Made by a program: the position numbers and the translations under genes. A DNA stretch of 52,409 nucleotides. Origin: Planctomycetota bacterium (GTDB lineage Bacteria; Planctomycetota; UBA1135; UBA2386). Below are positions 17,004 through 25,119 of the stretch, in pieces (position 1 is the first letter of the stretch; the number at the start of each line of letters is the position of its first letter). The notes beneath the pieces are model-generated. The model saw only the letters and a program-made list of their open reading frames with translations, was not told where the DNA came from and ran no database searches. The stretch lies in NCBI GenBank assembly GCA_016795295.1, contig JAEUHP010000056.1, positions 1 through 52,409 of the forward strand, written 5' to 3'.

Positions 17004-19985
17004 TCACTGGATCATGGTGACGGCACTGGTCATCTGCCGCGACAAGGCGAGGGCGCTGCTCATCATGCTGGCGTCGTCGTTCTTGAGTGCGACCGTGGCG
17101 CCACGCAAGCACGCGACACTCTTGCTCAACGCGGCATTGTTGGCGTTGATCGTGGCCTTCATGTCGTCGATCGCGGCCTCGGTCTTCTTGATGCCGACCT
17201 GGTCGCGCAGGATGTCGGCGTCGGTCTTCTTGAGGTTCGCTTCGAGTTCCTGCAGCGTCGCCTCGTTCTTGGTCAGGATCGCCGAGAAGTTCTCGGTCTG
17301 GAACTCGACCTTCTTGCCGAGCGTGACCTCCAGCGACACTGCGGCGCTGATCTCGATCTTCAGGGACGCTGCCAGATTCATCTCCAGCTCGAACTTGCCA
17401 CCGACAAAGATGTCGATGTTCGCCTGGGCGGCGATCGTCACGCTGTTCTCGGACACGGCGAGCAGGCTGATGCTGTTGGTGTTCTGCGCCCCGGCGAAGA
17501 TCTCCGTCTCCGACTTGGCACCCCAGAAGAAGTTGAACCCCACCAGGGTGTTGCCCAGGTGGAACTCCTTCGAGGTCTCGGTCCCGGTGATGGTGGTCGT
17601 CTCGCTCTTGTTCCCGGTCTGGGTGGTCGTCTCCGTGGTGTTGCCGATGATGGTCTCGGTCTTGGTCGAGTTGCCCTGGTTCAGCGAGGTCTCGGTCTTG
17701 TCACCGTAGTTCTCGGAGTTCTCGGTGGCATTGCCCCAGTTCTTGCTGCTCTTGGTGGTGTCGCCGCGGTTCTCCTCGATGGTGCTGCCACCGGTGCCGA
17801 TCTTGATGTCGTTCGAGACGTCGGCGTACTGGTACGAGTCGCCCACCGCCACCGTGACCTTGTCGCCCAGCAGCACCTCGACCATCGACCCGGTGATCAT
17901 GCCGTCGAGATTGCGTGCCTTCTTGACGAGGCCCGCCACCGCGCCCGACAACTGGGTGCCCGGCACCGCCGCCCCAGCCGCCGTGAGTGCGGCCTTGCGG
18001 GCATGGTGGCTCAACAGATGGTTGAACACCGTGACCAGGTTCTTCTCTTTCAGCGTGGTGTCCGTCAGCAAGGGCACGCCGAACGCCGCCGCCGCGGACA
18101 GCGACAATCCCGACGCGGTCTCGTCGGTGTAGCGCCCCTTGGTGGCGATGTCGGTGAAGGCGTCGTTCGCGGCCCCATTGAGGCCGAAGAAGTCCTTCCA
18201 GGCGCTCTCGATGCCGGTGCCCGTGACTCCGGTCTCCCAGATCGTCGACACGATCTCCGGCATGCCCTCGCCGCCGGCCGGTTGGTCGCCAGCCGCGCCA
18301 GCAGCCAGACCCTCGACCCCGCCGCCACCGCCGGCGGGCTGGATCTCGGGCGCCTTGACCCCGGATCCGGGCGCCCGACGCCAACGCCGGTCGCTGACGC
18401 GGCTGCCGCTCGCATCGGCCTCGTAGAAGCCGCTGACCGAGGCGTCGTCGTCGATCATCAACACGTTGCCACTGTGCGTCCGCAGCGTGTTGCGCGAACG
18501 GTTGTCGCCGGTGGTCGGGCTCTCGTGCTCGGGATTCGGCACCGCCCCGGAGATCACCGGCCGATCGGGGTCGCCGTCGATGTGCGTGATCAGCACCTCG
18601 GCACCCTTGAGCAGCGGGAAGTGCATGCCGGCACCACGCCCTGCATACGGCTGCGCCATGCGCACCCAGCGCGACGCCCGCCCCGGCTTGGCGTTCGGCG
18701 CGTGCTCGTCGAACGGCACCACCAGCTTGTAGCGGCCGAACTCGTCGAGCTCCGCGTACTGCCCATCGCCCTCGCCGTCGACCCGCGCATGCATCACACC
18801 CTTGATCGACGGCCACGCGGTGGCCCGCACCGGTCGGAACTCCTGATCGGCCGGGATCGCCGCGAACGTGTTCGCGTACTTCACCCCGGTCACCGTCGAC
18901 GAATCGAGCGAGATCATCTGCTCGGCTTCGTGCTGCACCGCAGTGATCACGTACTTCTGGTTCCACTCGTCGCGGTAGTGCTGGCCGAGTTCGAACAGGT
19001 ACCCAGGCCGCATGGTGCGGCAGCTGCTCTCGCCGTGGAACCAGCGCGCCCGGCACGCCCACTCCTCGCCGCGCACCTTGGCCAACGCTTCGCCCTGTTC
19101 CGCGGTCTTGAAGTGGTCGTTGTACTCCTTCTGCACCCCGGTGCCGCCGTCCTTGACGTCGACATCGCTGAGCAGCTCCGCACTGGGCGTGCGCCAGTTG
19201 TAGTCGTTCAGCGACACCTTGCTGGGCAACCGCGTCTGCCGGCAGCGGAACGTGTAGACCTCCTCGGCGGCGAACCGATCCGAAGCACCGTCCTTGCTCG
19301 CCGACTGCGGCCGGAACGGGAACTTCGCCGCGAAGGACGACGCGGCGTAGCTCGCGGCGTTGTCGCCGAACACCACCTTGTCCACGCTCGGATCGTCGTC
19401 GCTGTTCTGGAAGTGGAACCAGATGCCTTCGTGCTCGAGCCACCGGGCCAGGAAGTCCCAGTCGCTCTCTTCGTACTGCACCACGTACTCGCGCTGGGGA
19501 TAGATCGCCCGATCGGGGCTCTTGCCGGCCCCGCCAGCCCGGTTGAGCACGCACTCGAAGTCGACCTTCGGCTGCAAGCCGTCGGCCTCCAGAACCGCCT
19601 CGACCACCTCGTCGACGGTGAGGTCCATGAAGATCCGGCTGCGCGCGCTGCGGGTCGCCAGCCACAGCTTGGGCACCAGCACGGCGGTGTACTTGACCCA
19701 GCCCTGGCCCTCCTCCTGCTGCTCGAACTCGGCGAACACGCCGGCGATGTGCCGCATGGTCGAGGCTTGGCCGCCCCCGCTCAGTTCCATGCCCACTTGC
19801 ACGCCGAGCCGCGCCGGCGCGTAGAGCACCGCCTCGAGGTCGAGCGCCTTGTCCTGGCACAGCAGTTCGAGTTCGAAGCGGAACAGACCGGACAACTGCT
19901 CGTGCCCGCTCACCTTGGTCACCAACAACGTGTCGTCGGGCAGGGCGTCGCTGTGCAGCGTGATGGCTTGGTTGCGGAAGCTCAT
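17004..19985 (-). CDS. vgrG: VgrG (TssI) spike protein with extended C-terminus
   Basis: A 993-residue T6SS spike protein. Residues about 1-500 are the gp27/gp5-like VgrG core, with FRFELELLC, ESDWDFLARWLEHEGIWFHF, DEFGRYKL, the RASRWVRMAQPYAG OB segment and HSGNVLMIDDDASVSGFYE. A Gly/Pro-rich insert and a helical region follow (about 530-720). Seven decapeptide repeats come next at residues 738-807 (xxxG(N/D)xTxxx), predicted to form a narrow beta-helix needle. After that is a strand-rich region, then a terminal helical coil (about 900-993). The start is chosen at MSFRNQAITLHS, with a weak AGGA about 8 bases upstream. Most VgrGs have 600-700 residues, so about 300 extra C-terminal residues may carry a cargo-docking or effector function. 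It is the only VgrG in the window. Confidence 0.95.
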   Translation of the reverse strand: MSFRNQAITLHSDALPDDTLLVTKVSGHEQLSGLFRFELELLCQDKALDLEAVLYAPARLGVQVGMELSGGGQASTMRHIAGVFAEFEQQEEGQGWVKYTAVLVPKLWLATRSARSRIFMDLTVDEVVEAVLEADGLQPKVDFECVLNRAGGAGKSPDRAIYPQREYVVQYEESDWDFLARWLEHEGIWFHFQNSDDDPSVDKVVFGDNAASYAASSFAAKFPFRPQSASKDGASDRFAAEEVYTFRCRQTRLPSKVSLNDYNWRTPSAELLSDVDVKDGGTGVQKEYNDHFKTAEQGEALAKVRGEEWACRARWFHGESSCRTMRPGYLFELGQHYRDEWNQKYVITAVQHEAEQMISLDSSTVTGVKYANTFAAIPADQEFRPVRATAWPSIKGVMHARVDGEGDGQYAELDEFGRYKLVVPFDEHAPNAKPGRASRWVRMAQPYAGRGAGMHFPLLKGAEVLITHIDGDPDRPVISGAVPNPEHESPTTGDNRSRNTLRTHSGNVLMIDDDASVSGFYEADASGSRVSDRRWRRAPGSGVKAPEIQPAGGGGGVEGLAAGAAGDQPAGGEGMPEIVSTIWETGVTGTGIESAWKDFFGLNGAANDAFTDIATKGRYTDETASGLSLSAAAAFGVPLLTDTTLKEKNLVTVFNHLLSHHARKAALTAAGAAVPGTQLSGAVAGLVKKARNLDGMITGSMVEVLLGDKVTVAVGDSYQYADVSNDIKIGTGGSTIEENRGDTTKSSKNWGNATENSENYGDKTETSLNQGNSTKTETIIGNTTETTTQTGNKSETTTITGTETSKEFHLGNTLVGFNFFWGAKSETEIFAGAQNTNSISLLAVSENSVTIAAQANIDIFVGGKFELEMNLAASLKIEISAAVSLEVTLGKKVEFQTENFSAILTKNEATLQELEANLKKTDADILRDQVGIKKTEAAIDDMKATINANNAALSKSVACLRGATVALKNDDASMMSSALALSRQMTSAVTMIQ
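17565..17774 (-). repeat. Seven tandem 30-bp units encoding decapeptide repeats in VgrG
   Basis: The units read ENRGDTTKSS, KNWGNATENS, ENYGDKTETS, LNQGNSTKTE, TIIGNTTETT, TQTGNKSETT and TITGTETSKE. Gly is fixed at position 4, N/D is common at position 5, and Thr/Ser is high. This is the signature of the VgrG beta-helical needle. The units are protein-level repeats with diverged codons, so recent expansion is not evident. Confidence 0.8.
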
Positions 19986-20054
19986 GGTCGATCCTGTGCG
20001 AACGCGGTTGAGGGTGGGTCGTAGTGGCCGATGCGGATGCGGAGCGGAAATCTT

Positions 20055-20077
20055 CGCGGCGCAGGCGCCGCGGCGCC
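20055..20077. other. GC-rich inverted repeats in the DUF3540-vgrG gap
   Basis: Two overlapping inverted repeats start about 4 bases after the stop of the second DUF3540 gene. One is CGCGGCGC-AG-GCGCCGCG (20055-20072). The other is the perfect 14-bp palindrome at 20064-20077. They could fold in the mRNA as alternative hairpins ahead of vgrG. No U-tract follows, so a classical intrinsic terminator is doubtful; a processing or attenuation element is possible. Confidence 0.35.
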
Positions 20078-20080
20078 GGG

Positions 20081-20665
20081 TCAGTGCCCGAGATGCAGCT
20101 GGTCGCCGTCGATCTTCACGGTGCCCTTGGCCAGCGTGGTCGATTCGGCGCAGCGGGTTGCGTCCAGGCCGTCCACGGTGCGGCGCACTTCGCCGGCGCG
20201 CAGCGCCAGGAGCCCGCGCACCCACCGGTGCACTTGCTCGGCCTTTTCGACGACGGTGCGAGCCACGGTGCGCAGCACGCCGGCGCGCAGGGTGATCTTG
20301 GGTGCGACGATGGCCACGGCGCGGTCGCTCGCCAACGTCAGGGTGCCGCCGACCGCGCGCACGTCGACGTCCCCGGGGAACTCGAGCGCAACCGGCCGAG
20401 CGCCCCCCAGAACCCCAACGGCGAACCACTGGCCGCAGCGGCCCATGACCAGCAGTTCGTCGCCCACTTGGGGCTGGAACGGCAGGCCGAAGGCGTGGCT
20501 GGCGTCCACGGTGCGGGCGTCGCCACCGCCGAGCGCCACGCGGCTGGTGCCCGGGCGCACCGCCAGCACGCGCGCCGGACCCAGGTATTCGTCGGCCGCG
20601 GCGGAGGCCGCCAACGGTACCGCTTCCAGCAGCGGCGATGCCAGAACACTCGGGGAGTCGCGCAT
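20081..20665 (-). CDS. DUF3540 family T6SS-associated protein (copy 2)
   Basis: A 194-residue paralogue of the protein at 9499-10008. It shares the order of elements: a strand-rich start (YLGPARVLAV, FQPQVGDELLVMG, WFAVGVLGG), short beta repeats (DVDVRAVGGTLTLASDRAVA), and a helical end closing with TVDGLDATRC and AKGTVKIDGDQLHLG. Compared with copy 1 it has about 25 extra N-terminal residues. The start ATG (MRDSPSVLASP) is 8 bases downstream of the preceding gene's stop. Its place immediately before vgrG suggests it works with the spike, whereas copy 1 follows the DUF4150 gene. Two copies in one operon suggest either two spike/effector assemblies or hetero-oligomer formation. Confidence 0.7.
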   Translation of the reverse strand: MRDSPSVLASPLLEAVPLAASAAADEYLGPARVLAVRPGTSRVALGGGDARTVDASHAFGLPFQPQVGDELLVMGRCGQWFAVGVLGGARPVALEFPGDVDVRAVGGTLTLASDRAVAIVAPKITLRAGVLRTVARTVVEKAEQVHRWVRGLLALRAGEVRRTVDGLDATRCAESTTLAKGTVKIDGDQLHLGH

Positions 20666-20673
20666 GGGATACC

Positions 20674-21438
20674 TCAGAGACGAGACAACGGGGCGACCGT
20701 TGCCGGTGTTGCAGGAACTGGTGCGGCAGGAATCCCGGCTGCAGGGATCGCCGCTGCGGAAACGGCTGCGGTGGGAAGCGGACGGTAGCCGTCGCGAGCG
20801 TCCAGGGCACCCGCGAGGCAGGCGAACCGGTGGGTGAAGCACTCGACGGTGCTGTAGGCCGGGCCGGACGCAGCCGCGGCCCATCCGGCGGCAGCCAAGC
20901 CCTTGGGCACCGCGCTCATGCCCGCCGGCGGCTGGATCGGGGCGCCGAACAGTCGGACGCAGAGCGCCGTCGGCCCACCGGGCCCACCGCGCAGAAAGCC
21001 GAACCCGACGCCGGGCGCGATGGCCAACTGGCGATGCGCCACGAGGGCGGCCCGGCGCAGCACGAACCGTTTGCGCACCAGCAGTTCGGGGGCGCCGTCG
21101 GGCATGCTGTCGCGCGCCCGACACTGCGCGTCGAGCCAGTCGCGGATCGCCGCCTGCCGCCAACCGTCGCGCCACAGATCGAAATCGTGCACGTCACGCA
21201 CCACGGTACCGACGCCCTCCGGCGCCACGGCGAAGAACTCGTGGTAGCGCGCCCGGTAGTCGACCACGACCCGGCCACCCACTCGGTACTGCACCGCCAC
21301 CACCACGGTCTGCAACCAGTCGCCGGGCCGGTCGGCTGCGAACGCGTAGACGCGTCGGTACGACCGCCCGTCGCTGCGGCTCGACTCGAGCCGCAGCGGC
21401 GGGGCCAGTGGCGCATCCGTGGCAGCGATGGCGGCCAT
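20674..21438 (-). CDS. Unknown protein between clpV and DUF3540
   Basis: A 254-residue protein of no family I recognise. The first 200 residues have a globular pattern: VYAFAADRPGDWLQTVVVAVQYRVGG suggests a beta-rich start, then YHEFFAVAPEGVGTVVRDVHDFDLWRDGWRQAAI. The last 30 residues are an Ala/Pro-rich tail of short repeats (AAIPAAGIPAAPVPATP). There is no signal peptide or transmembrane segment. The start is set at MAAIAATDAPLA, seven bases after the clpV stop. As the first gene after the core machinery and the last before the spike genes, it may serve effector delivery; this is context only. Confidence 0.6.
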   Translation of the reverse strand: MAAIAATDAPLAPPLRLESSRSDGRSYRRVYAFAADRPGDWLQTVVVAVQYRVGGRVVVDYRARYHEFFAVAPEGVGTVVRDVHDFDLWRDGWRQAAIRDWLDAQCRARDSMPDGAPELLVRKRFVLRRAALVAHRQLAIAPGVGFGFLRGGPGGPTALCVRLFGAPIQPPAGMSAVPKGLAAAGWAAAASGPAYSTVECFTHRFACLAGALDARDGYRPLPTAAVSAAAIPAAGIPAAPVPATPATVAPLSRL

Positions 21439-21445
21439 GGCGACT

Positions 21446-24091
21446 TCAGGCACCGAACTGCAGGTCGAACTCGCCGTTCGCGCCCAGCGCCACGCGCAGC
21501 GTCGCGGGCAGCGGCCCGGCACTCATGCGCTCGAGCAACTGCTTCGACATGCGCGGCAACAGCGAGCCGCGGATGATGTGGTCGACGTTGCGCGCACCGG
21601 TCTCGACCTCGGTGCAACGCGCCGCGATCGCCTCCACCACCGCTTGGTCGATCTCGGCGGTGATGCCGTGCGACTCCATCAGCCGCTTCTGGATCTTGCG
21701 CAGCTTCAGCTTGGTGATGCTCTGCAGCACGTCCGGCTTCAACGGGTAGAACGGCACGATGGTCATGCGCGCCAGCAAGGCTGGCTTGAAGTGCGCACTG
21801 AGGATCGGCCGGATCATGCTGGCCAGCGTCTCGGCGTCCGGCGGTGCATCCTGCATGCCGGCCTGCGTCAGCACGTCGGTGGCCAAGTTGCTGGTGAGGA
21901 AGATCACCGTGTCCTTGAAGGTGACCTCCCGGCCCTCGCCGTCCGACAGCGTGCCCTTGTCGAACACCTGGTAGAACAGCTCCATCACTTCGAGCGAGGC
22001 CTTCTCGCACTCGTCGAGCAGCACCACCGAATACGGCCGCTGCCGCACGGCTTCGGTGAGCAAACCACCTTCGCCGTAGCCGACGTAGCCGGGCGGCGAA
22101 CCCACCAGGCGGGAGATGTTGTGCTTCTCCTTGAACTCCGACATGTTGATCGTGGTCATGAAGCGTTCGCCACCGAACAACAGGTCGGCGACCGCCAACG
22201 CGGTCTCGGTCTTGCCGACACCGCTCGGGCCCACGAACAGGAACACGCCCATCGGCACCTCCGGCGCCTTGAGGCCGGCCTTGGCGCTGCGGATGCCCTC
22301 GGCGACCACGCGCATGACGTGGTCCTGGCCCTTGACCCGCTGGATCAGCTCGGACTCGAGCTTCAACAGCATGGCGGCTTCGTCGCGCACCATGTTGCCG
22401 ACCGGAATGCCGGTCCAATCGGCGATCACCTGGCCGACCACTTCGGGCGTCACTTCGACGTGCACCAGCGGCTCCTTGCCCTGGCAGGCCTTCAGTTCGG
22501 CGAACGCGGCCTGGACCGCTGCGGCGAGCTGGCCAGCCTTGGCCTCGTCCTTGGCGGCGCGCGCTGCGGCGAGCTCGCTGCGCAACTTGACCACGTTCTG
22601 GCCGGCGTCGCGCTCCTTCTCCCAGCGCGCTTGGATCTCGTCCCGCTGCGCGGTCAACGCCGCGAGTTCGGTAGCGAGCTCGAGCAGGCGTTCGTCGAGA
22701 CCGACGAGACCGTTGGTGCGGTCGCGCTGCAGGGCGTCTTGCTCGCGCTGCGTGGTCTGGATGCGGGCGTCGAGGTCCTGCAGCACCGCCGGCCGCGCCG
22801 CGAGCGAGATCTTCACCCGGGCGGTGGCGGTGTCCATCAGATCGACGCCCTTGTCGGGGTGCTGGCGTCCGGCGATGTAGCGGCTGCCCATTTCGGCCGC
22901 CGCCACCACCGCGTCGTCGCGCATCACCACGCCGTGTGCCTGTTCGTAGCGTTCGCGCAGACCGCGCAGCATGCCGATCGCGAGTTCGGTGCTCGGCTCG
23001 TCGACCTTGACCACCTGGAAGCGCCGCGCCAGCGCCGGGTCTTTCTCGAAGTACTTCTTGTACTCCGACCACGTGGTCGCGGCGATGGTGCGCAGCTCGC
23101 CGCGCGCCAAGGCCGGCTTCAGCAGGTTGCTGGCGTCGCCCGCACCCTGCGCGCCGCCGGCGCCGATCAGGGTGTGCGCTTCGTCGATGAACAGGATCAC
23201 CGGCTTCGGCGACGCCTTGACCTCGTCGATCACCTGCTTGAGCCGGTTCTCGAACTCGCCTTTGACGCTGGCGCCGGCCTGCAACAGGCCCAGATCGAGC
23301 GTCAGCAGTTCGACGCCGCGCAGCTGCTCGGGCACGTCCCCGGAAGCGATCTGCAGCGCCAGACCTTCGGCCAGCGCGGTCTTGCCGACGCCCGCGTCGC
23401 CGACGGCGATCGGGTTGTTCTTACGGCGGCGTGCCAGGATGTCGACCATCTGCCGAATCTCGCGATCGCGGCCGAAGATCGGATCGATCTCGTTGCTGCG
23501 CGCCCGTTCGGTCAGGTTGGTGCAGAAGCGGCCCAGGGCGCTGTCCGGATTCTTGCCCGGCCCTGCTGCAGCACCACCGCCGCCCGCCGCCCCACCCGCC
23601 GCGGCGTCGCTCGGCGACTCCTGGGAGTCCTTGGTGATCGCGTCGAGTTGCTCGGCCAGCTCGCGCTTCGACACCGCGTCGAACAGGTTGGCGTAGTCGC
23701 CACCCGCGAGGCGCATGCCGCCGTCGACCAAGGCGTGCAACAGATGCCCCGAACGGATCGCCGTGTCGCGATGGCTCAGCGAACCGAGCAACCATGCGTC
23801 CTTGAACCAGTCGAACAGCAACGGGGAGAACACCGGGCGCCCCTGGTTGCCGCTGCGCAACCGGTCGAGCACCGCGACCAGACCGCGCTGCACGCGCCCC
23901 GGATCGATGCCGAAGTGGCGCAGGATGCTCTGCACGTCCGAATACGGATCCTCGGCCAGCGCAGCGAGCAGATGCTCGACGGTGACCTCGTAGTGCTGGC
24001 GCGAAACGCTGGCGCCGGCAGCGCGTTCGAGCGCCTTGCGACAGGTCGGATTGAGCCGGGAAACCACTGCTTTGACGTCGACGTCGACCAT
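21446..24091 (-). CDS. clpV: T6SS sheath-disassembly ATPase ClpV (TssH)
   Basis: An 881-residue Clp/Hsp100 ATPase that extracts and recycles the contracted TssBC sheath in the cytoplasm. It has an N-terminal Clp-N helical repeat domain (CRKALERAAGASVSRQHYEVTVEHLLAAL). Two AAA+ modules follow, with Walker A GDAGVGKT near residue 232 and GPSGVGKT near 620; the corresponding Walker B motifs are VILFIDEAH and VVLLDECE. A coiled-coil middle domain lies between (about 430-560). The T6SS-type N-domain and the operon position separate it from ClpB. The first Walker A has Asp where Glu is usual (GEAGVGKT), which should not harm function. The ATG overlaps the tssG stop by one base (TGATG). Confidence 0.97.
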   Translation of the reverse strand: MVDVDVKAVVSRLNPTCRKALERAAGASVSRQHYEVTVEHLLAALAEDPYSDVQSILRHFGIDPGRVQRGLVAVLDRLRSGNQGRPVFSPLLFDWFKDAWLLGSLSHRDTAIRSGHLLHALVDGGMRLAGGDYANLFDAVSKRELAEQLDAITKDSQESPSDAAAGGAAGGGGAAAGPGKNPDSALGRFCTNLTERARSNEIDPIFGRDREIRQMVDILARRRKNNPIAVGDAGVGKTALAEGLALQIASGDVPEQLRGVELLTLDLGLLQAGASVKGEFENRLKQVIDEVKASPKPVILFIDEAHTLIGAGGAQGAGDASNLLKPALARGELRTIAATTWSEYKKYFEKDPALARRFQVVKVDEPSTELAIGMLRGLRERYEQAHGVVMRDDAVVAAAEMGSRYIAGRQHPDKGVDLMDTATARVKISLAARPAVLQDLDARIQTTQREQDALQRDRTNGLVGLDERLLELATELAALTAQRDEIQARWEKERDAGQNVVKLRSELAAARAAKDEAKAGQLAAAVQAAFAELKACQGKEPLVHVEVTPEVVGQVIADWTGIPVGNMVRDEAAMLLKLESELIQRVKGQDHVMRVVAEGIRSAKAGLKAPEVPMGVFLFVGPSGVGKTETALAVADLLFGGERFMTTINMSEFKEKHNISRLVGSPPGYVGYGEGGLLTEAVRQRPYSVVLLDECEKASLEVMELFYQVFDKGTLSDGEGREVTFKDTVIFLTSNLATDVLTQAGMQDAPPDAETLASMIRPILSAHFKPALLARMTIVPFYPLKPDVLQSITKLKLRKIQKRLMESHGITAEIDQAVVEAIAARCTEVETGARNVDHIIRGSLLPRMSKQLLERMSAGPLPATLRVALGANGEFDLQFGA

Positions 24092-25119
24092 CAGGCCACC
24101 TGGGCTGCGGAGTTGCTGGAGTTCGGGGAATACAGAAGACGAGACGAAGCGGCGCCTTGTGCCGCGGCGGCCACTGCGGCATCCGGACCGAGCCAGCTGG
24201 TTGCGCCGAGCTGGCCGCGGGGATCACCGAGCGTGCACGGCGTGATCGCGGCAGGATCGATCACCACCTCGAGCAGGGCGTCGAGGCTGGCCACCGCGCA
24301 GCGATCGAGCAAGCGCTCGAGGTGCGCGCGCCGCGGCCCGCCGGGCAGGAAGGCGAGGTAGGTTTCGCGCGGCAGCGGGCCGACCCGCACGCCGAACGTG
24401 GTGGTCACGGCTTCGAGCGCGTCGCCGAGCGGCGCCGTGCCGCCGAGCGTGCAAGTCGGCTCGCCGAGATGGGCGCGCTGCTCCGCCGGGATCGGCAGCC
24501 AGCGCCGCACTCCGGACCAGACCTCGACCGGCACCTGGAGTTCGGCCTGCAAGAGCGCTTCGAGCGAGGCCTCGGAGAGGGGCTGCCGGCGCCACAGCCC
24601 GAAGTGGCGCAGCAGGCCCACGTCGTCGCCGTCCTCGTCGAGGCGCGCCAGAATGCGCAACCGAGCGGTGATCGGATCGCGAGCCCGGCCGTCCCAGAGC
24701 ATTTCGTGCCGGTACTTGGCGAACGCCCGGTAGAACAGCGACAGCAGGCGGTGGTTGAAGACGTCGAGGAACGAGCGCAGGCGGCCCTCGGGATCGTCGT
24801 GCAGCAACAGCTCGGTGCACCAGGCTGGCAGCGGCGAGCTGGTGCCATAGAGACCGAGGAAGCGTGTGGTGACTTCGTAGCGGCCGGTCTCGGCGTCCTG
24901 CTGCACGTCGGCCACTTCGGTCGGCCCGAAGGCCAAGTCGAGTGCCGGGCGAAACCACACGGCTTCGCGGCCAGCGGGCCCTTGATGGCCGACCGGCACC
25001 GCTCCAGCGGCCACGGCCGTGGCCTGCAAGGCCCGGACGGTGGCGAAGAAGCTCGCTTCGGTGGCCAGCGGCGCTGCCGAAACGCGTCCCTGAGCCGGTG
25101 CTGGCGGCGTCGGGTTCAC
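24091..25119 (-). CDS. tssG: T6SS baseplate protein TssG
   Basis: A 342-residue baseplate wedge subunit that pairs with TssF and TssE under the spike. It shows the family pattern FFATVRALQ, then the strand VADVQQDAETGRYEVTTRFLGLYGTSSPLP. WCTELLLHDDPEGRLRSFLDVFNHRLLSLFYRAFAKYR follows, a strongly conserved TssG helix pair. The length is normal. The start is a GTG whose GTGA overlaps the tssF stop, indicating coupled synthesis of the TssF/TssG pair. The C-terminal end is Ala/Ser-rich. Confidence 0.95.
   Translation of the reverse strand: MNPTPPAPAQGRVSAAPLATEASFFATVRALQATAVAAGAVPVGHQGPAGREAVWFRPALDLAFGPTEVADVQQDAETGRYEVTTRFLGLYGTSSPLPAWCTELLLHDDPEGRLRSFLDVFNHRLLSLFYRAFAKYRHEMLWDGRARDPITARLRILARLDEDGDDVGLLRHFGLWRRQPLSEASLEALLQAELQVPVEVWSGVRRWLPIPAEQRAHLGEPTCTLGGTAPLGDALEAVTTTFGVRVGPLPRETYLAFLPGGPRRAHLERLLDRCAVASLDALLEVVIDPAAITPCTLGDPRGQLGATSWLGPDAAVAAAAQGAASSRLLYSPNSSNSAAQVA

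Noticed and set aside
15090..20024. A 1644-codon plus-strand frame over vgrG and DUF2169
   Set aside because: It is rich in His, Arg and Gly with no domain motifs, while the minus-strand frames encode clear VgrG and DUF2169 sequence. It is a codon-bias shadow typical of high G+C DNA.
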